Assembly (NCBI GenBank): GCA_963799045.1
Contig: CAWCVN010000005.1
Location: 744,001 to 808,000, forward strand
From: DASRSS01 sp963799045
Lineage (GTDB): Bacteria > Actinomycetota > Actinomycetes > Mycobacteriales > Jatrophihabitantaceae
Direction: 5' to 3'
Length of the DNA: 64,000 nt
Shown: positions 27,155 through 36,024 of the stretch, one piece after another
Layout: the number at the start of each line of letters is the position of its first letter
How positions within the stretch are numbered: position 1 is the first letter of the stretch
Notes under the pieces: generated by a model
The model's database searches: none
The model's input: the letters and a program-made list of their open reading frames with translations, nothing else
Told to the model about the DNA's origin: nothing
Made by a program: the position numbers and the translations under genes

Positions 27155-27451
27155 ATGGCAGGTGCCATCGACATCGTCGTCGACCTCGACGCGCTGCAGC
27201 AGCTGGCCAACCGGCTGTCCTACATCCGCTCGTCGCTGCAGAACTACAGCAGCGACCTGTCCGCGTACGGCGACGCCCTGGGCTCGGACCAGGTGAAGGG
27301 CGAGCTGGACAGCTTCGTGTCCGGCTGGAAGGACGGCCGCAAGAAGATCGAGGACAACGTCGGCAAGCTGCTCGGCAAGGTCCAGGGCGTCGCCCAGACC
27401 TACCAGCAGCAGGAGGACGCCCTGGCCAAGCAGGCGCAGGCGGGCCACTGA
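27155..27451 (+). CDS. WXG100-like small helical protein (putative Esx partner)
   Basis: A 98-residue, almost wholly helical protein 15 nt after the WXG100 gene. Its central turn is SGWKDGRKK, which keeps Trp and Gly but not at strict WXG spacing. The C-terminal helix (VQGVAQTYQQQEDAL) resembles the tail of Esx proteins. Size, position and predicted shape suggest the heterodimer partner of the upstream WXG100 protein. Its family name is not certain. Confidence 0.75.
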   Translation: MAGAIDIVVDLDALQQLANRLSYIRSSLQNYSSDLSAYGDALGSDQVKGELDSFVSGWKDGRKKIEDNVGKLLGKVQGVAQTYQQQEDALAKQAQAGH

Positions 27452-28077
27452 TGACCGAGTCCACGATCGCCGCCGGCCGCCCGGCGTACTGGCTCAACCT
27501 CCCGGACGGTTGGCTGCGGCTGGAGACGACGGGGGAGCGGATCCCCGTCCAGGTGCAGCGGCTGCTCGACGAGGCGATCGCCCGCGAACCGGCCGCGGGC
27601 GCGCATCGCGGCCAGATCGAGCGACAGCTGACCAGCGCGCTGCGCACCGCGCGCTCACGCGAGCTCGCGTTCGCGGCGATGCTCGCGACGTTCACCCCGA
27701 ACGGGCTGCCGATCGCGGCCTCGCTGACGATCACCGTGCACAAGGCGCCGACCGGCTCGGACGTGTCGCAGATCTTGTCGGGAGTCGGCGCCGGCCCGGA
27801 CGCCTCGGCGCGGGAGAACAGCCTGTTCGAGCTGCCGTTCGTGGGCAACGTGGTCCGCAGCGCCTTCCGCGACCGGGTCGCGATCGACGACGCCGCGCGC
27901 GGCGAGCCGACGGTGGCCGACATCGCCGTGTGGCAGTACTTCATCCCGGAGCCGTCCGGGCGAACGGTCGTGGTCGTCACGGGCGCTACTCCGACCCTGC
28001 CGATGACCGAGGTGTTCGGCAGGCTGTTCGACGCGGTCGCATCCACCTTCCAGTTCGTCGACGACCCGACCACCTGA
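27451..28077 (+). CDS. Protein of unknown function in the type VII locus
   Basis: A 208-residue soluble protein whose ATG overlaps the previous stop (TGATG), indicating tight coupling. It opens PAYWLNLPDGWLRLETTGER, has an Arg-rich helical region (residues ~45-70), and strands such as PIAASLTITVHKAP and TVVVVTGATPTLPMTEVFGRLFDAVASTFQ. That last block recalls the all-purpose alpha/beta folds of small chaperone-like proteins. I do not recognise the family. By position it could be an export chaperone equivalent to EspG, but no EspG similarity is visible. Confidence 0.7.
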   Translation: MTESTIAAGRPAYWLNLPDGWLRLETTGERIPVQVQRLLDEAIAREPAAGAHRGQIERQLTSALRTARSRELAFAAMLATFTPNGLPIAASLTITVHKAPTGSDVSQILSGVGAGPDASARENSLFELPFVGNVVRSAFRDRVAIDDAARGEPTVADIAVWQYFIPEPSGRTVVVVTGATPTLPMTEVFGRLFDAVASTFQFVDDPTT

Positions 28078-28095
28078 GACGCCGGAGAAGAAGAC

Positions 28096-29670
28096 ATGGC
28101 TGACAGCAGCTGGTTCGAGGGCGACAAGAGCCCCGGTGCCGGCAACCTCGGGCAGATGCAGGCGTTGCAGTCGAACCTGTCGGGGGTGGCGGAGGCGGCG
28201 CGCACCGCGCGCACGGACCTGAACGGTCTGAAGGACCAGGTGACCGACGCGGTGTGGCGGGGGCCGTCGGCGCAGGAGTTCAAGGACAAGGTCGACAGCG
28301 ATTTCCTCGGCCAGCTCGATCAGTTGCACGCCTCGTATCAGGACGCGGCGGACGGGTTCGCCTCGTACATCTCGGCGGTGTCGGACATCAAGGAGCGGGC
28401 CGGGGCGTTGGCGTCGCGGATCTACGGCGCGCAGTCGCGGTATGAGGGTGCGGCGGGCGCGTTGCAGGCGTGGGCGAATAGCAACCCGTCGATGGCCGGT
28501 GGCCGGTCGGGGTCGCTGACGGCCCCGGCCTATGGCGAGGGTTCGGTGTTCACGGTCGGCTTCGTGGCCTCGCCGGCGCCCTCGTCCGGTGACGCGACCG
28601 CGGATGCGCAGGCCGCGTCGGCGGCTGCGAGCGCCCAGCAGGCCCACTCGTCGTTGCAGGCGGAGGTCAACGACGCGTGGGGTGCGATGCAGTCGTTGTA
28701 CGGGCAGATGCACGAGCTGAAGACCAACGACCGCGCGAAGGCGGACAACGCGGTGGTCGGGTCGCTGAAGACCGCCCACGACAAGGGCATCCACAATGAG
28801 TCCTGGTGGCACCACTTCTGGCACGCGGTGTCGACGGTCGCGACCGTGCTGGCCGTGGCGGTCGTGGTGGTGGCCGTCGTCGCGGTCGCGGTCGCCTGCC
28901 CGGTCGTCGACGGCGGAATCCTGGCGGCGATAGCTGCGGCGGGCACCGCCGGCAGCGAGGCCACAGTGATCGGCGGGATCTCCTTGGGCACGGTCGTGGC
29001 TGCTGGCGGGGCGTTCTCGTCGGGGCTGGCCTTCGCCGGCAACATCGGCGAGGGAGGGCCGGTCTGGAAGGATGCCGTGGACGCGGTCGGTGTCATACCC
29101 GGTCTGAGCATGCTCGGTGGCGCCGTGTCCCACCTGGGCGGCCCTGCGGCGAATGCGGTCGACGCTATGTCCGGCGTCGTCGTGAACGGCAAGCTGGCCG
29201 CGGGCAGCTGGCTCGAGACGCTGGGGACCCGGATAGTGCCGGACTCCGCGGTCAACAGTCTCGCGGACAGCAACATTCGTGCAGGTCTCGGCGCGCTGAA
29301 GGTCCAGGAGCTGCTCACCAAGGGCGGCGGCCTGGCCGCGACCGGACTCGTCGGCTACGGCTTCCCTGTTGTCACACCCGGACTGAGCACGGGGATGTTC
29401 ATCCACGGCAGGATCAAGGCGGTCGAGCACGGCATCGACCTGATCCACCCCGGCGCCACCTCGGTGCCGAGACAAGTGGTCATCGATCACATGAAGGCGC
29501 GTATCGACGGCCCGTCCGATGCGCAGGCCCAGCAGCAGATCGGCCAGCTTCAGCAGCAGGATCCGGCTGCGGCCCAGCGCGCTGCCGGCATCGCGCACCG
29601 ACTGGCGTCCGGCGAGTTCGATGGTGGCGCTACTCCGCTGTTCCGCTACCCGCAGGCCGCGGGTGGATGA
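28096..29670 (+). CDS. Large WXG-headed candidate type VII substrate with hydrophobic centre
   Basis: A 524-residue protein. Residues 1-140 form a WXG100-like helical hairpin (VWRGPSAQEFKDKV near 54, then a YISAVSDIKERAG helix). A Ser/Ala linker and a second helical hairpin follow (~165-235). A strongly hydrophobic region (~245-345) is rich in Val, Ala and Gly. The C-terminal ~175 residues are mixed, with no toxin motif that I can name. The layout, Esx-like head plus membrane-active middle plus variable tail, is that of LXG- or PE/PPE-like secreted effectors. The ATG has AGAAGA 5 nt upstream. The downstream gene overlaps its stop. Confidence 0.75.
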   Translation: MADSSWFEGDKSPGAGNLGQMQALQSNLSGVAEAARTARTDLNGLKDQVTDAVWRGPSAQEFKDKVDSDFLGQLDQLHASYQDAADGFASYISAVSDIKERAGALASRIYGAQSRYEGAAGALQAWANSNPSMAGGRSGSLTAPAYGEGSVFTVGFVASPAPSSGDATADAQAASAAASAQQAHSSLQAEVNDAWGAMQSLYGQMHELKTNDRAKADNAVVGSLKTAHDKGIHNESWWHHFWHAVSTVATVLAVAVVVVAVVAVAVACPVVDGGILAAIAAAGTAGSEATVIGGISLGTVVAAGGAFSSGLAFAGNIGEGGPVWKDAVDAVGVIPGLSMLGGAVSHLGGPAANAVDAMSGVVVNGKLAAGSWLETLGTRIVPDSAVNSLADSNIRAGLGALKVQELLTKGGGLAATGLVGYGFPVVTPGLSTGMFIHGRIKAVEHGIDLIHPGATSVPRQVVIDHMKARIDGPSDAQAQQQIGQLQQQDPAAAQRAAGIAHRLASGEFDGGATPLFRYPQAAGG

Positions 29671-30515
29671 AGCCCGACGACGCCGCAGCGCGATTGGTCG
29701 ACGCGGTTCGCGATGGTGATATCGCGGCATTCGGCCGGCTGCTCGGTGAGGTGATCGAAGGCGACCGTGCCCGCGAGATCGCCGTCGACCTGCTCGGCCG
29801 CCTCGCCGACGCCCTCGGCGAGCGCCTAGGCGAAGGCTCTGGCCCGTACGCCGACGTCGTCGCCATCCGCGATCTGGTTCGCGCCGCGCGCCCGGCGTGC
29901 GATCAGGTGCTGGCCGTCAACGCTGTCGTGCTCGAACACGTCGCGCGCTCGGCCCGCGGTCTGTCGGGGTTCGCAGCCGTGACCGAGCCGAGCTTCGTCG
30001 CGCTCTACGCGGCGCTGCTGCTCGGTCGCCTGGGCCTACGTGCCGAACCGGCGAGCACCCGCGGTGGCGCCGAACCTCGTCCTCGCACCGACGTCGGCGA
30101 CGCGATCGACGTCGCGATCCGCTTCGTCACAACTGGCGACGACGCCGGCTGGCGCCGAGCGGTCGAGCATGCCGTGGCGCTCGACGCCGCCGAAGCCGAT
30201 GCGGCTGCGACCGAACGCCTGCGCACGGAACTAATCCGCGCGCGGGAAGCGGGTGACTTCCAGCCGGACGAGCTCACCGAGGTCGTCCAACTGTCCGAGA
30301 TCCTCGCCGCCGCAGTGGCCGACGGACCGTTCGCCTGCCCGGCCCACCTGATCGAGCTCGCGATCCGGCGATCGGTCGCAGAACCGGGCTGCAATCCGGT
30401 GGACGATCCGGCCCAGCTCACGTTCGCTGCCAGCGCTGTCGCGGGCCTGCTACAGCTGAGGCTCGTGTTGACCCCGCCCGGCTGGGCCGGCCACCTGGTC
30501 CGGGTCGTGAGCTGA
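29667..30515 (+). CDS. Unknown helical protein paired with the WXG-headed substrate
   Basis: A 282-residue, Ala/Glu/Arg-rich, all-helical cytoplasmic protein starting in the ATGA overlap with the preceding gene. Segments include MKPDDAAARLVDAVRDGDIA, FGRLLGEVIEGDRAREIAVD and a repeat-like run of 30-40-residue helical pairs. There is no signal peptide or membrane helix. Its coupling to a candidate secreted effector makes an immunity protein or dedicated chaperone plausible, but no known immunity family is recognised. It is the last gene of the locus and faces a convergent gene 11 nt away. Confidence 0.65.
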   Translation: MKPDDAAARLVDAVRDGDIAAFGRLLGEVIEGDRAREIAVDLLGRLADALGERLGEGSGPYADVVAIRDLVRAARPACDQVLAVNAVVLEHVARSARGLSGFAAVTEPSFVALYAALLLGRLGLRAEPASTRGGAEPRPRTDVGDAIDVAIRFVTTGDDAGWRRAVEHAVALDAAEADAAATERLRTELIRAREAGDFQPDELTEVVQLSEILAAAVADGPFACPAHLIELAIRRSVAEPGCNPVDDPAQLTFAASAVAGLLQLRLVLTPPGWAGHLVRVVS

Positions 30516-30526
30516 CGGCTCGCCGT

Positions 30527-31084
30527 TCAGAACGCGCCGACCGCCCACATGACGACGGCGATGATCGCGACGAACGCGAGCACGTACATGAACGGGTGCC
30601 GGGAGAAGGCCAGTGAGCCGCCTTGTACGCGCGGGTCGGGATGGTCTTCGTAGAACTGCTTCTCCGCGTCGTAGGCGGCCTGCACGACGTGCACGCCGCG
30701 GTCGGCCAGCGGTTGGTAGACGTCCGGGAACGGCAGCATCATGTCGACGTACACGATGTCGGTATTGACGCCCGGGCCAACACGAGATCACTCGGCCGGC
30801 TGGGTCCAGGTAGCGGGTCCACTAGAAAGCCAGTCGGCCGGGCGCGTAGGACATGGCGGGTTTGAACGCCGCGACGAGCAGGGTGTGCAGTTCGGGGTAG
30901 CCGGCGCCGGTGTCGGCTTGGTCGGGCAGGCGCATCTTGGTGGTGCGTTTGCCGTCGGTCCATTCGACGTGGTCGCCGTGGTCGGTCATCGCCAGGGGTG
31001 GAAGATTCGGCGGTTGATCTCGTGCGGGAGGACTTCGGCGTTCGGGCAGAAGATCACCCGCGCGTATTCCGGCGTCTCGGACAT
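30527..31084 (-). pseudogene. Member 1 of a three-gene paralogous family, frameshifted
   Basis: From ATG 31084 the pieces read MSETPEYARVIFCPNAEVLP, then in another frame MTDHGDHVEWTDGKRTTKMR with LPDQADTG, then YLDPAGRVISCWPG, and finally MYVDMMLPFPDVYQPLADRG with FYEDHPDPRV and a C-terminal membrane helix (MYVLAFVAIIAVVMWAVGAF). All parts align with the two genes upstream (31279-31863 and 31860-32360). At least three frame changes separate them. The function of the family is unknown. Confidence 0.55.
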
Positions 31085-31139
31085 CGCGGATTAGGCTAAC
31101 GCCGACGGCAGCTCGACGGATCTCCGGTTCGGCCGGTCA

Positions 31140-31259
31140 CGGCGACGTGGTGCTGTTCCAGGGCGTGGATGCGCCCGGGTTGACCGGCCGGGTGCGCCGT
31201 TCCCGGATGACGCATTCACTACGCTGCGTGAGCGCGGCGTGCGGGTCGTCGCTGGCTGA
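31140..31259 (+). pseudogene. Possible plus-strand fragment of the same family
   Basis: A short open stretch ends APFPDDAFTTLRERGVRVVAG with TGA at 31257-31259. It resembles the PEPEAYAQLIERGVQ and LLTDEALAGLRARGVQVV segments of the neighbouring minus-strand paralogues. It would be a truncated inverted copy; the match is short and tentative. The rest of the 194-bp gap shows nothing else. Confidence 0.25.
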
Positions 31260-31278
31260 CCGCGCCGGTCGGCCGCCG

Positions 31279-31863
31279 TCAGGACGAGAACGCGCCCGTA
31301 GCCGCCATGACCGCGAGAACGATCGCCACGACGACCAGCAGCGCGAGCGTCACCCAGGCGAGGCCGTGAGCCGCGAAACCGCGCGAGAACGTCGAGACCC
31401 GCGGGTCCGGGTGTTCGGTGTAGAACGACCGGTCATTACTTGCGTATCGCTTGCGGACGACCTGAACGCCCCGCGCGCGCAGCCCGGCAAGCGCCTCGTC
31501 GGTGAGGAGCCGGTCGGTCACCTCGACCGACTGCCCGCGACGTGGGCCGAACCAGGCGAGAACGGCGCCGTCCGAACCGATGAACCGCACACAACTGCCG
31601 GCGCTTGCTCCCGGCCCCGCATAGGAAGCGTTCGAGGTGAACTCCGCGACGAGCACCGCATGCAGGGTCGGGTAGCCAGCGGCCGAATCCGCTTGGTCGG
31701 GTAAGCGCATGACGGTTATGCGCTTACCGTCGGTCCACTCGACGTGGTTGCCGTGGTCGGTCAGCTCGAGCGGGCCGAACATGCGGCGGGCTGAGGCTGA
31801 TCGGAGGTTCTCGACAGCCGGTCGAAAGACGACTTGCCCCGTGCCTGAGGCCGGTGGCGTCAC
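31279..31863 (-). CDS. Member 2 of a paralogous family of unknown function, C-terminal membrane anchor
   Basis: A 194-residue protein starting at GTG 31863, which overlaps the stop of the gene before it (GTGA), so the two are translationally coupled. Shared family blocks are GQVVFRPAVENLR, HGNHVEWTDGKRITVMRLPD, LHAVLVAEF, AVLAWFGP, ARGVQVVRKRY and FYTEHPDPRV. The C-terminus is a single membrane helix (LAWVTLALLVVVAIVLAVM). The N-terminal part would be cytosolic. I do not recognise the family. Confidence 0.7.
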   Translation of the reverse strand: MTPPASGTGQVVFRPAVENLRSASARRMFGPLELTDHGNHVEWTDGKRITVMRLPDQADSAAGYPTLHAVLVAEFTSNASYAGPGASAGSCVRFIGSDGAVLAWFGPRRGQSVEVTDRLLTDEALAGLRARGVQVVRKRYASNDRSFYTEHPDPRVSTFSRGFAAHGLAWVTLALLVVVAIVLAVMAATGAFSS

Positions 31864-32360
31864 GAGCGGGACCAACGCTTCCAGAAGGGAGCGGTCTTGA
31901 CGTTGCGTTCGTCTGGGAAGTCGGCGCGGAACTGCTGGTTGGACGTGTAGCGAGCGTGGCGCAGCTGCACGCCGCGCTCGATCAACTGCGCGTACGCCTC
32001 CGGCTCGGGGAACAGGTAGGGCACCGCGTTCGGCATGTTGTTCTCGTGCGGGCCGAGCCAGGCGATGACCGAGCCCTGCGGGTCGAGGAACCGGATTCGG
32101 TAGCTGAGGATCTTGCCGTCCGGACTGGTCGCCATGCGGAATTCTGCGATCAGCACCGTGTGCAGCACCGGGTCGGCGGCGCCGGTGTCGGGCTGGTCGG
32201 GCAGGCGCATCCGGGTGGTGCGCTTGCCGTCGAACCACTCGACGTGGTCGCCGAAGTCGGTCATCGCCAACGACCGGTATAGCTGCGCGATGCCGCTGAC
32301 CCGCATGCGGTCGAGCAGCGGGCGGAAGATGACGGTGCCGGGGTGGGTCGGCGAGGACAT
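31860..32360 (-). CDS. Member 3 of a paralogous family of unknown function, lacks the membrane anchor
   Basis: A 166-residue protein with the same blocks: GTVIFRPLLDRMR, FGDHVEWFDGKRTTRMRLPD, LHTVLIAEFR, SVIAWLGPHENNMP and ERGVQLRHARYTS. It ends with the basic tail FWKRWSRS instead of the membrane helix found in the other two members. A TAGGCT hexamer (32367-32372, minus strand) ends 6 nt before the ATG, so it probably starts the operon as a leaderless mRNA. The function is unknown. Confidence 0.7.
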   Translation of the reverse strand: MSSPTHPGTVIFRPLLDRMRVSGIAQLYRSLAMTDFGDHVEWFDGKRTTRMRLPDQPDTGAADPVLHTVLIAEFRMATSPDGKILSYRIRFLDPQGSVIAWLGPHENNMPNAVPYLFPEPEAYAQLIERGVQLRHARYTSNQQFRADFPDERNVKTAPFWKRWSRS

Positions 32361-32366
32361 GCTCCG

Positions 32367-32372
32367 AGCCTA
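32367..32372 (-). promoter_or_regulatory. Putative -10 element of the paralogue operon (leaderless)
   Basis: TAGGCT on the minus strand, 6 nt before the ATG at 32360. It overlaps the 3' end of the Gfo/Idh/MocA gene. Confidence 0.4.
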
Positions 32373-33356
32373 GAGGGCCGAGTAGTCCAAGCCGATCTGG
32401 CGGCGCACCTCGTCGAGCGTGTCCATGATCGTGAGTGTCTCGTTCAGGGGCAGCAGCGGGCTCTCGGTCAGTCCAGCGCGCAGGCAGCGGTTGACCTCGG
32501 CGGCCTGGTGCTGCATCCCGCGCCCGGGGTCGGGAGCCGTGTAGCGCTCGAGCTCGGTGCCATCGCGCGCGACCACCCGGAAGGAGCTGGGCGTGTAGAA
32601 CCAGCCGTCGATCTCCAGCCGCGCCTCGGTGCCGTAGATCGCCGCCGGGTTGTCCGACGCTGCCGCGAGTGACGTGGTCAGCACCGCGTGCGCGCCGCCG
32701 TCGTACTGGAAGACCATCGAGGTCGTGGCGTCGACGCCCGTGAATGCCGGGTCGCTCACCGCGGTGATCTTGTCCGGAGCGCCGAGCACCATGTGCGCGA
32801 ACGACACCGGGTAGATGCCGAGATCGAGCAGCGCTCCGCCGCCCAGCTCCGGCGCGAACAGCCGAAACGCGCGGTCCTCGGCGAACCACTGCCCGTGCTC
32901 CGCGGTCAGGTACACCAGCCGGCCCAGCGTCCCGGCATCGAGGACCTCGCGCACGCGGGCCATGTGCGGCAGGAAGCGCGTCCACATGGCCTCCATGCAG
33001 AACACCCCGTTGGCGCGGGCCGCGTCGACCACCGCGCGCGCCTCGCGCCCGTCCATCGTGAACGGCTTTTCGACCAGCACCGCCTTGCCGCCTTCGATCG
33101 CCAGCAGCGCCGCGCCGTGGTGCCCGGGATGGGGAGTCGAGACGTAGACGACGTCGACGTCCGGGTCGGCCGCGAGCGCCTCGTAGGACCCATGCCGGTG
33201 CGGCACGCCGAACTCCTCGCCGAAGGCGTCGGCGGTGTCCTGGGCGCGCGAGCCGACGGCGACGAGTTCGGCGTCGGGCAGCAGAGCAAGGTCGCGGGCG
33301 AAGGCTCGGGCGATCCCGCCGGTCGCGAGGATGCCCCACCGGATGGTCTCGGTCAT
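32370..33356 (-). CDS. Gfo/Idh/MocA family NAD(P)-dependent oxidoreductase
   Basis: A 328-residue dehydrogenase. The Rossmann start is IRWGILATGGIARAFARDL, the cofactor/active-site Lys lies in VLVEKPFTMD, and the second domain has GGGALLDLGIYPVSFAHMVLG. The family oxidises or reduces sugars, inositols and related polyols, or dihydrodiols; the substrate cannot be told. ATG 33356 is chosen because the Rossmann fold begins right after it, although the frame is open far upstream through the antisense of valS. It is divergent from valS with a 66-nt gap. Confidence 0.9.
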   Translation of the reverse strand: MTETIRWGILATGGIARAFARDLALLPDAELVAVGSRAQDTADAFGEEFGVPHRHGSYEALAADPDVDVVYVSTPHPGHHGAALLAIEGGKAVLVEKPFTMDGREARAVVDAARANGVFCMEAMWTRFLPHMARVREVLDAGTLGRLVYLTAEHGQWFAEDRAFRLFAPELGGGALLDLGIYPVSFAHMVLGAPDKITAVSDPAFTGVDATTSMVFQYDGGAHAVLTTSLAAASDNPAAIYGTEARLEIDGWFYTPSSFRVVARDGTELERYTAPDPGRGMQHQAAEVNRCLRAGLTESPLLPLNETLTIMDTLDEVRRQIGLDYSAL

Positions 33357-33410
33357 GGTGACCAGTCTCCCGCAGGGGTGACCGCCGCCTATGGGTTGGG
33401 TGGGTCTCCA

Positions 33411-33416
33411 TAGAAT
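33411..33416 (+). promoter_or_regulatory. Putative -10 element of valS (leaderless)
   Basis: TAGAAT ends 6 nt before the GTG at 33423. Confidence 0.45.
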
Positions 33417-33422
33417 GCAGCC

Positions 33423-36013
33423 GTGACGCCGACCCAGCCGAACCGGCCAGAGCTGCCCAGCCAGTACCTGCCGGCCGAGGTGGAGGGCCCACTCTACGAA
33501 CGCTGGGTCGAGCGCGGCTACTTCACGGCCGACCCCGCAAGCGACAAGCCGCCGTTCACCATCGTCATCCCGCCGCCGAACGTCACCGGCAGCCTGCACC
33601 TCGGCCACGCGCTCGAGCAGTCGATGATGGACTCGCTGACCCGCCGCGCCCGCATGCAGGGCTACGACGTGCTGTGGCTGCCGGGCATGGACCACGCCAG
33701 CATCGCGGTGCAGAACCTGGTCGAGCGCCATCTCGCCGAGACTGAGGGCAAGGGCCGCTTCGACTACGCGCGCGAGGAGTTCGTCGGCAAGGCGTGGGAG
33801 TGGAAGGAACGGTACGGAGGGCAGATCCTCGGCCAGATGCGCCGCCTCGGTGACGGCGTCGACTGGAGCCGCGAGCGCTTCACCATGGACGAGGGGCTCT
33901 CGCGCGCCGTCCACACGATCTTCAAGAGGCTCTACGACGAGAACCTCATCTACCGGGCCGAGCGGATCATCAACTGGTGCCCGCGCGATCTCACCGCGCT
34001 CAGCGACATCGAGGTCGACCACGCGGAGGAACCGGGTGAGCTGATCAGCATCCGCTACGGCGACGGCGAGAACTCGATCGTCGTCGCGACCACCCGCGCC
34101 GAGACGATGCTGGGCGACACCGCGGTCGCCGTGCACCCCGACGACCAGCGGTACGGGCACCTGATCGGGAAGACGGTCCCGCTGCCGCTGACGAACCGCG
34201 AGATTCCGATCGTCGCGGACGAACACGTGGATCCGAGTTTCGGGACCGGCGCGGTGAAGGTGACGCCGGCGCACGACCCGAACGACTTCGAGATCGGTCG
34301 CCGGCATGACCTGCCGATGCTCACGGTCATGGACGAGCGCGCGGTGATCACGGTGCCGGGCCCCTATCACGGCCTGGACCGGTTGGAGGCCAGGTCGGCT
34401 ATCGTCGCCGCGCTTCGGGAGGACGGCCGGGTCGTCGCGGAGAAGCGGCCGTACGTGCACGCGGTCGGGCACTGCTCGCGCTGCGACACGGTTGTCGAAC
34501 CGCGGCTGAGCCTGCAGTGGTTCGTGCGCGTCGAGTCGCTGGCCAAGGCAGCCGGGGACGCCGTCCGCGACGGGCGGGTGAGCATCGAGCCGGCTGCGCT
34601 GGCGCCGCGCTACTTCCAGTGGGTCGACAACCTGCGCGACTGGTGCATCAGCCGCCAGTTGTGGTGGGGACACCGAATCCCGGTCTGGTACTCGCCGGAC
34701 GGGGACGACGCCTGCTTCGGCCCCGACGAGACGCCGCCGGCGGGCTGGACGCAGGACGAGGACGTGCTCGACACGTGGTTCTCCTCGGCGCTGTGGCCGT
34801 TCTCCACGCTCGGCTGGCCGCAGGACACCGCCGACCTGCGCCGCTACTACCCGACCAGCGTGCTGGTCACCGGCTACGACATCTTGTTCTTCTGGGTCGT
34901 ACGGATGATGCTGTTCGGCCTCTACGCCATGGACGGCGAAGTGCCGTTTCGGACCATCCTGCTGCACGGGCTGGTCCGCGATGCGCACGGCAAGAAGATG
35001 TCCAAGTCGCGCGGCAACGTCATCGACCCGCTGGTGTGGATGGACTCTTACGGCGCCGACGCGGTCCGCCTGTCGCTGCTGCAGGGTGCGAACCCCGGCG
35101 CCGACCAGGCGATCAACGAGGAGTGGGTGGTCGGGGCCCGCAACTTCTGCAACAAGCTGTGGAACGCGACGCGCTTCGCGCTGCTCAACGGCGCCACCGT
35201 CGACGGGCCGATGCCGACCGACGTCAGTGGGCCGGACGCCTGGATCCTGTCACGTCTGCAGGCGGTCGTGACGGAGGTCGACTCGCTCTACGAGCGGTAC
35301 GAGTTCGCGAAGATCGCGGACCTGCTCTACCACTTCGCGTGGGACGAGGTCTGCGACTGGTACTCGAGCTGGCCAAGATCTCGCTCGCGGCTCCCACGGC
35401 CGAGGTCACCCGCCGGGTGCTGGGCGAGGTGCTCGACACGCTGCTCCGGCTGCTGCACCCGATGATCCCGTTCGCCACCGAGGCGCTGTGGACAGCCTGA
35501 CCGGCGGGGGGAATCGGTGGTCGTGGCCGCGTGGCCGGTGGCTGACACCGCGCGCGCCGACCGGGTCGCCGAATCCGAGGTCGCCGCCATCCAGGACGTC
35601 GTCACCGAGGTGCGTCGCTTCCGGTCCGACCAGGGCGTCAAGCCGTCCCAGCGGGTTCCGGCGCGGCTGGACGGGGCCGGCCCGACCGAGGCGGCCGTGC
35701 GCTTCCTGCTGCGGCTGGACGAGCCGGGCGCGGACTTCACGGCCACCGCCTCGCTGACCACCGCGGGCGGTGTCGTGGTCGAGGATCGACCTGTCCGGGA
35801 CGATCGACGTCGCGGCAGAGCGGGCGCGGCTGACGAAGGATCTCGCCGCGGCGCAGAAGGAGCGCGAGGTCAATGCCGGCAAGCTGGCCAACGAGGCGTT
35901 CACCACCAAGGCGCCCGAAGCCGTGATCGGCAAGGTCCGGGACCGGCTCGCCGCCGCCGAAGCGGACCTCGACCGCATCGCCGCTGCCCTGCAGCAGCTT
36001 CCCGAATCCGTAG
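33423..36013 (+). CDS. valS: Valyl-tRNA synthetase (several frameshifts near the 3' end)
   Basis: Class Ia synthetase of about 863 residues, normal for the family. HLGHA (HIGH) is near residue 58, the editing domain is around 200-330, and GKKMSKSRGN near 523. The frame is lost near 35370 (a missing C in TAC-CTCGAG), again near 35495-35512 (two missing bases, after ACAGCC and in the G-run), and shifts once more at GAG-G-ATCGAC (about 35785). The C-terminal Val-specific coiled coil (RARLTKDLAAAQKEREVNAG, RLAAAEADLDRIAAALQQ) is present. If one C is surplus in CTTCCC (about 36001) the gene ends LPNP-stop at 36011-36013, just before folC. An essential gene with only single-base lesions points to sequencing errors. 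Confidence 0.9.
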
Positions 36014-36024
36014 ACTGGCTCGTC

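Noticed and set aside
27655..29730. 691-codon minus-strand frame across the type VII genes
   Set aside because: Antisense shadow of several coupled plus-strand genes; Arg/His-rich low complexity.
31147..31704. 185-codon plus-strand frame opposite the paralogue genes
   Set aside because: Mostly antisense to a paralogue with conserved blocks; only its first ~110 nt could hold a fragment, recorded separately.
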